The notes under the pieces: generated by a model
What the model saw: only the letters and a program-made list of their open reading frames with translations
The model's database searches: none
What the model was told of the DNA's origin: nothing
Shown: piece by piece, positions 60,094 to 64,000 of the stretch
How positions within the stretch are numbered: position 1 is the first letter of the stretch
Layout: each line of letters begins with the position of its first letter
Position numbers and translations under genes: made by a program
Assembly (NCBI GenBank): GCA_019421015.1
Contig: JAHZGC010000020.1
Location: 5,822-69,821 of the forward strand
DNA length: 64,000 nucleotides
Origin: Coriobacteriaceae bacterium
GTDB taxonomy: Bacteria > Actinomycetota > Coriobacteriia > Coriobacteriales > UMGS124
Reading direction: 5' to 3'

Positions 60094-61356
60094 TCACGTC
60101 AGCACGAACACCTGGCGCTTGCCCTCGTACTCAGCGCGCAGCCAACCCAATGCCACGAGTTGGTTCAGGTCGGAGCGCGCCGTGGTGAGGGCCACATCGA
60201 ATCGCTCCCTATAACCGTGCACGTCGGTGCCACCAACCTCCCCGCTCGCAACCATCTCGCGCAGGAACTGCCGCTGCCGCAGGTTCAACCTTTGGTCGCC
60301 GTCCACGGCACCAAGTCTCTCCGCCGTCGAGGAGTCATGGGCGGTGACCGATGCCTCAAGCCGCCGTAGGCCCTCCTCAAACATGGCTATCGTCTGCAGC
60401 AAATAGGGGGTCGAATCGTTTCCGTACGGACTCACGACCAAGGCGCTCCCGTAAGAGAACGGCACTGAGCACCCGCTCAGGCCGCACTCCCAGTCCAGAC
60501 GCAGCCTCGAAAACGGCACAAGCGCCAGAACCGGGAGACCGCACGCCGAGAAGGCCACCGCCCGCGCCATGACCTCCATAAGCCCGTTCCAGCTGGGGAA
60601 CGGCTTCAGCTCCCAAATGGAGTCAGACCCCATAAACACAGAGTAGAGAGGATCGTTCCCCTTCTCCCCGAGCATGGCGATAAAATGGGACATCGACCCT
60701 GGCCCTAAAGGCGCAGGCGGCATCTTGAAGGAGCTTTCTGCGGGCCAGCGGCTTGCCATCGGTCGCACGGCCACACCGTATTCGTCGGCCAGCCGACTCA
60801 AAGACCCGTGGATGCAGAAGAGCGAGGCTACCGTAAGGGGGTATTCCGCATCCAGCAACTTGCAAAACTCCCCAAACACCCCCTGCACAAACTGCTCCGT
60901 CCCATCGCACGGTGCCCGATCTCCCACGATAACGCGACGTAAGGACTCCCGATCCGTCGCGATACCGTCGCGAGCCGCCGCCGCGCCCAAATCGTCGGCC
61001 ACGCGCGCCCGCACCTCGTCCAACTCCAGGAGCCGCCCTATTGCGTGGGTGTTCCCCAGAACGCGGGCCTTCTCCTCTAAGACGCGCAGGCATGCCCCGG
61101 TTTCGGGGGAGACGTACCAATAGTCCAAAGACTCCGGCTCCCCCGCCTGGCCATCGATCGGAACCAGGGCGGGGCGTCCTGCCACACGGCGGGCAAACAG
61201 CACGAGCGCCTGAGCCAGCTCCTCGTCAAGCAGCGCTGGCGGCAGCGGGCCATCGTTATCGTAGGTCACCATGGCCCGCTGCACATACGAGACGACCTCG
61301 CGGTTGCGCAGCAGCTCCACGAACGCCGCAGCGTCTTTTGGCCCCTCGCAACCCAT
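60094..61356 (-). CDS. Hypothetical protein with C-terminal winged helix
   Basis: A 420-residue soluble protein. The last 70 residues form a winged helix (LNLRQRQFLREMVASGEVGG, then TTARSDLNQLVALGWLRAEY) like that at the end of many Fic-family and DeoR-like proteins. The first 340 residues are helical and unrecognised, with no Fic active-site motif. I chose ATG 61356, with AAAGGGG 5 nt upstream, over 61377. It diverges from the reductase at 61544 with 187 bp between, so it is the best candidate regulator for that gene, possibly with a ligand-sensing N-terminal domain. Confidence 0.7.
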   Translation of the reverse strand: MGCEGPKDAAAFVELLRNREVVSYVQRAMVTYDNDGPLPPALLDEELAQALVLFARRVAGRPALVPIDGQAGEPESLDYWYVSPETGACLRVLEEKARVLGNTHAIGRLLELDEVRARVADDLGAAAARDGIATDRESLRRVIVGDRAPCDGTEQFVQGVFGEFCKLLDAEYPLTVASLFCIHGSLSRLADEYGVAVRPMASRWPAESSFKMPPAPLGPGSMSHFIAMLGEKGNDPLYSVFMGSDSIWELKPFPSWNGLMEVMARAVAFSACGLPVLALVPFSRLRLDWECGLSGCSVPFSYGSALVVSPYGNDSTPYLLQTIAMFEEGLRRLEASVTAHDSSTAERLGAVDGDQRLNLRQRQFLREMVASGEVGGTDVHGYRERFDVALTTARSDLNQLVALGWLRAEYEGKRQVFVLT

Positions 61357-61543
61357 GGCGCCCCTTTCGGCCATCACCTGACAATAACCGCACGATTCCC
61401 CATCATAGGGTCATCTACCTGCGGTTTCGAGTGATGATTTTTGTACCGTACAATCCCCGGCCAAGCTTGTAGTATGCACGGTGCCACGCAGGCCTGCGGT
61501 GTTTCTTATCCCGTTCAAACAACTCAAGGGGAAGGTTTTGACC

Positions 61544-63157
61544 ATGGAGAAGACCCTCAATCGCCGCGCCTTCATCGCCGCATCGGGGGCTGTTGCAGGC
61601 GTCGCGCCCCTCACCACCCTGGCCCGGGTCGGCAAGGCCGATGAGCCTCAGGAGATCGCCTGGGACTACGAGGCCGACCTCGTCGTAGTGGGCGGCGGCG
61701 GTGCCGGTTTCTGCGCAGGCATCGAAGCGGCCGAGGCCGGTTGCACCGTGCTCGTGGTCGAGAAGGCCGGCGTCTGTGGCGGCGACTCCTACATGTGCGG
61801 CGGCGCCATCCAGGCCGCCGGCCACCCGCTGCAGGAGAAGTTCTCGGGCATCAGCGGCGACACCGGCGAGAAGTTCGCCGAGGACATCATCCGGTGGGGC
61901 CAGGGCCTGGTCGACGAGGACATGGTGCGCGACGTCTGCGTGAACAGCGCCGACCAGCTCGACTTCATGATTGGTTGCGGCCGCGAATATGACGCCGTCG
62001 AGTATCTCCAGCCCGTCTGGAGCATCGACGAGGGGCGCGAGGAGTTTTATCCCCGCTGCTTCTTCGGCGAGAGCGGCGGTTACTACGGCGTGCACTTCCC
62101 GCCCATCGAGCAGAAGCTGCTCTCCTACGGCGACCAGGTGACCATCCTCACCGAAACCGAGGCAACCCACCTCGTGCGCAACGCCGAGGGGCGCATCATC
62201 GGCATCGAGGCCGACGACGGCAAGAACACCATCCACGCCCGTGCTAACAAGGGCGTGGTCCTCTCCACCGCGGGCATCGATCACGACATGGAGCTGGCCA
62301 AGCAGGTGCACCCCTTCCAGTATTGGGCCCTCCAAATGCGCGAGGCGGGACTTTCTCACAGCTTCTGCTTCGACAACATCTACAACACCGGCGACGGTAT
62401 CCGCATGGGCCTCGAGGTGGGCGCCGACCCGTGCTTCGGGCGGGCCTGCGTCATCACGGACGAGCACAACATCGGCGGCACCAGCGACTATAACCGCCCG
62501 CAGTCTCTGGGGCACGAGCCGAACCGCTGGGGCTCGACCTGCCTGGCCGGCAACATCCTGGTAGGGCCACGGGGCACGCGCTACGTTCAGGAAGACGCCG
62601 TGTGGGGCTATAGCTCGAGCGAGACCGCAAAGCACCTCATGGCCTGCGGCATCGACCTGAGCAACCCGAACAAGTTCGCCTACCTGGTGACCGACGCCGA
62701 CCACCTGTGGACCTGGAACGGCGGCGACATTTCGCAGTACAACGCAGCCAACACCATTGTGCAGGCCGACACCCTCGAGGAGCTGGCTGAGAAGATGGGC
62801 GTGCCCGCAGTCAATCTCGTGAAGACCGTCGAGGAGTGGAACGGCTACTGCGACGGCGAGTTCGACCCCGACTTCGGCCGCCAGGTGGACTTCGGCAAGA
62901 TCCAGACGCCGCCGTTCTACGCCGACATCTACAAGCCCTTTGTGCTGGGCACCGCCGGCGGCCTGCGCACCGACACCAACGCCCAGGTGGTGGATGCGAA
63001 CGGCGACCCCATCCCCGGCCTCTACGCCGCCGGCATGATTATGACCGGCACCGTGACGCCGCCGTTCTACCCCGGGTGCGGCTGGGCCATCCTCAACACC
63101 GTGCACTGGGGCCGCAAGGCCGGCCAGCAGATTGCCGCGCTCGAAAGCTGGGCGTAA
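61544..63157 (+). CDS. Tat-exported FAD-dependent reductase
   Basis: Extracytoplasmic flavoprotein, 537 residues. Tat signal NRRAFIAASGAVAGVAP at residues 6-30. The FAD fold (ADLVVVGGGGAGFCAGIEAA) is near 45-64, CGGDSYMCGGAIQAAGHP near 77, and the end has GTAGGLRTDTNAQVVDANGD and GLYAAGMIMTG...GCGWAILNTVHWGRKAG. The ATG follows AAGGGGAAGG at 9 nt. This end pattern differs from the 28258/30941/34380 subgroup. It is flanked by the winged-helix protein (divergent) and a LuxR membrane regulator (convergent). Substrate unknown. Confidence 0.9.
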   Translation: MEKTLNRRAFIAASGAVAGVAPLTTLARVGKADEPQEIAWDYEADLVVVGGGGAGFCAGIEAAEAGCTVLVVEKAGVCGGDSYMCGGAIQAAGHPLQEKFSGISGDTGEKFAEDIIRWGQGLVDEDMVRDVCVNSADQLDFMIGCGREYDAVEYLQPVWSIDEGREEFYPRCFFGESGGYYGVHFPPIEQKLLSYGDQVTILTETEATHLVRNAEGRIIGIEADDGKNTIHARANKGVVLSTAGIDHDMELAKQVHPFQYWALQMREAGLSHSFCFDNIYNTGDGIRMGLEVGADPCFGRACVITDEHNIGGTSDYNRPQSLGHEPNRWGSTCLAGNILVGPRGTRYVQEDAVWGYSSSETAKHLMACGIDLSNPNKFAYLVTDADHLWTWNGGDISQYNAANTIVQADTLEELAEKMGVPAVNLVKTVEEWNGYCDGEFDPDFGRQVDFGKIQTPPFYADIYKPFVLGTAGGLRTDTNAQVVDANGDPIPGLYAAGMIMTGTVTPPFYPGCGWAILNTVHWGRKAGQQIAALESWA

Positions 63158-63199
63158 CGACGGGCTGGAACAAGTAGGTAGATAGGAATACGATCGCGA

Positions 63200-63243
63200 G
63201 GGCTTCTCCCCCATATGGGCCTTATGCCGTGAGGGAGAAGCCC
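63200..63243. terminator. Hairpin between reductase and convergent LuxR gene
   Basis: GGGCTTCTCCC (63200-63210) pairs with GGGAGAAGCCC (63233-63243), a perfect 11-bp stem with a 22-nt loop, 43 bp after the stop. It shares its core with the terminator at 24196-24236. Confidence 0.75.
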
Positions 63244-63297
63244 CTGCTGTGTAAACCCGAGCCGCCGCCTATCGCTCGTACACCCCGCGACGACACC

Positions 63298-63999
63298 CTA
63301 CCCCTCCTCCACGAGGTCGAGCAGCTCCTGGCGGCCGTGTACCCCGAGCGCGGCGTAGAGCGACTTGCGGTAGGAGCGCACCGTGTTGGGCGCCAGGCCC
63401 AACGCGTCGGCGATGCGCCCCACGTCGCGGCCGGCCACCAGGTAGCGCATGACCTCGAGCTGGCGCTTCGAAAGGCCGCGGGCTTGCGCCACGCGGGCGC
63501 ACGGGTCGCACGTAAAAACCGGGCCCGGGGTGCCGGCCGCCTCACCTGTGAGGGTATCGACCCCCGAGGTGCCGGATCTCGCACCGGCGGGCACCTCCTC
63601 CATCGGCGCGCCGCCCTCCCCCGGGGCGCCTTCCGCCTCGGCGGCCTTCTCGCCGGCGGCCTTGCGCGACACCCGGGGCGCCACGATGCAGAAGGCCGGG
63701 ATCATGAGCACGTAGAGCAGTAACAGCGCCGCCACGTAGAGTTCCAGGTCGATGGCCCCCTGGATCACCAGGCTCTCGACAGCCAGGCGGCCGACGTCGG
63801 TGAGGTACAGGCAGCCCGCAAACGCGCCGTAGGCGACCAGCGGCGACACCCGCCAGCGCTGCGCCACGGTAAGGCAGGTGACCACCATGAGCACCGAGAC
63901 GAGAAAGAAACAGCCCTCGCCGATACCCAGGACCAGACAGCCCCCGGAGCCGCCCGTAAGCGACACCCCCAGGATGGCGCTGGCAAACAGGGGCAGCGA
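63298..63999 (-). CDS. LuxR-family membrane regulator (N-terminal part outside window)
   Basis: The C-terminal 233 codons of a membrane-tethered LuxR regulator; the frame is open to the window edge. Four hydrophobic helices are followed by a Glu/Gly/Ala-rich linker with a CDPC motif. The LuxR domain reads LSKRQLEVMRYLVAGRDVGR, then ALGLAPNTVRSYRKSLYAAL and GRQELLDLVEE. It converges with the 61544 reductase. Confidence 0.88.
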   Translation of the reverse strand, partial: SLPLFASAILGVSLTGGSGGCLVLGIGEGCFFLVSVLMVVTCLTVAQRWRVSPLVAYGAFAGCLYLTDVGRLAVESLVIQGAIDLELYVAALLLLYVLMIPAFCIVAPRVSRKAAGEKAAEAEGAPGEGGAPMEEVPAGARSGTSGVDTLTGEAAGTPGPVFTCDPCARVAQARGLSKRQLEVMRYLVAGRDVGRIADALGLAPNTVRSYRKSLYAALGVHGRQELLDLVEEG

Positions 64000-64000
64000 C

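Noticed and set aside
60094..61356. Fic-family enzyme
   Set aside because: The C-terminal winged helix resembles Fic proteins, but no H-x-F-x-(D/E)-G-N-G-R motif is present, so no catalytic claim is made.
1..64000. tRNA, rRNA or known riboswitch genes
   Set aside because: I scanned the intergenic gaps for cloverleaf ends, conserved rRNA words and common aptamer cores and recognised none; a covariance-model search would be needed to exclude them.

Overview
The window is a GC-rich bacterial chromosome segment, most consistent with Coriobacteriia and specifically Eggerthellaceae (the Eggerthella, Gordonibacter, Adlercreutzia, Slackia group). The main reason is the density of Tat-exported FAD-dependent reductases, each beside its own regulator, several of them LuxR proteins with a multi-pass membrane domain. 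Genus and species cannot be read from the sequence alone.

Layout. 1-5.9 kb: the 3' part of a giant Cna-B/T-Q-ester surface protein and a small secreted acidic protein. 5.9-9.1 kb: MFS exporter, GNAT acetyltransferase, HAD hydrolase. 9.35-13.35 kb: complete potABCD polyamine importer. 13.5-14.6 kb: HigB-HigA toxin-antitoxin operon with a third gene. 14.8-16.0 kb: threonine dehydratase. 16.1-42.2 kb: a reductase archipelago with six intact Tat flavoprotein reductases (starts 17265, 22568, 28258, 30941, 34380, 38282), two reductase remnants, and MerR, LysR, LuxR and two-component regulators; a YefM/RelE-like pair, a HipA-like kinase and a DUF4143-type ATPase lie among them. 42.6-48.7 kb: FMN/ferredoxin fusion protein, HxlR regulator, NAD(P)-binding protein, class M sirtuin plus a zinc macrodomain (interrupted by a stop), DUF3644 protein, alpha/beta hydrolase. 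48.8-64 kb: LuxR regulator plus FMN/FAD reductase (50251), Fic protein with a striking operator, flavodoxin/ferredoxin proteins, iron alcohol dehydrogenase with MerR, LysR with a TDT transporter, an eighth reductase (61544) and a partial LuxR gene.

How the genes fit together. The eight intact reductases look like a menu of periplasmic-side terminal reductases for different organic electron acceptors, each switched by an adjacent sensor-regulator. Substrates cannot be assigned from sequence. Decay is visible at several points: two reductase/LuxR scars, a LuxR gene with two frameshifts, an ORF6N remnant, a nonsense codon in the macrodomain gene and a frameshift at the start of the alcohol dehydrogenase.

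The most unusual signal is non-coding. Two unrelated-looking repeat families form inverted arrays around a 60-85 bp centre. Family B (42355-42626) has three direct and three inverted 23-bp units at an exact 41-bp period. Family A (19030-19323 and 54812-55056) has 30-bp units at an exact 51-bp period. Both units are bipartite, and 41 and 51 bp are close to 4 and 5 helical turns, which suggests phased protein-binding arrays rather than CRISPR or simple hairpins.
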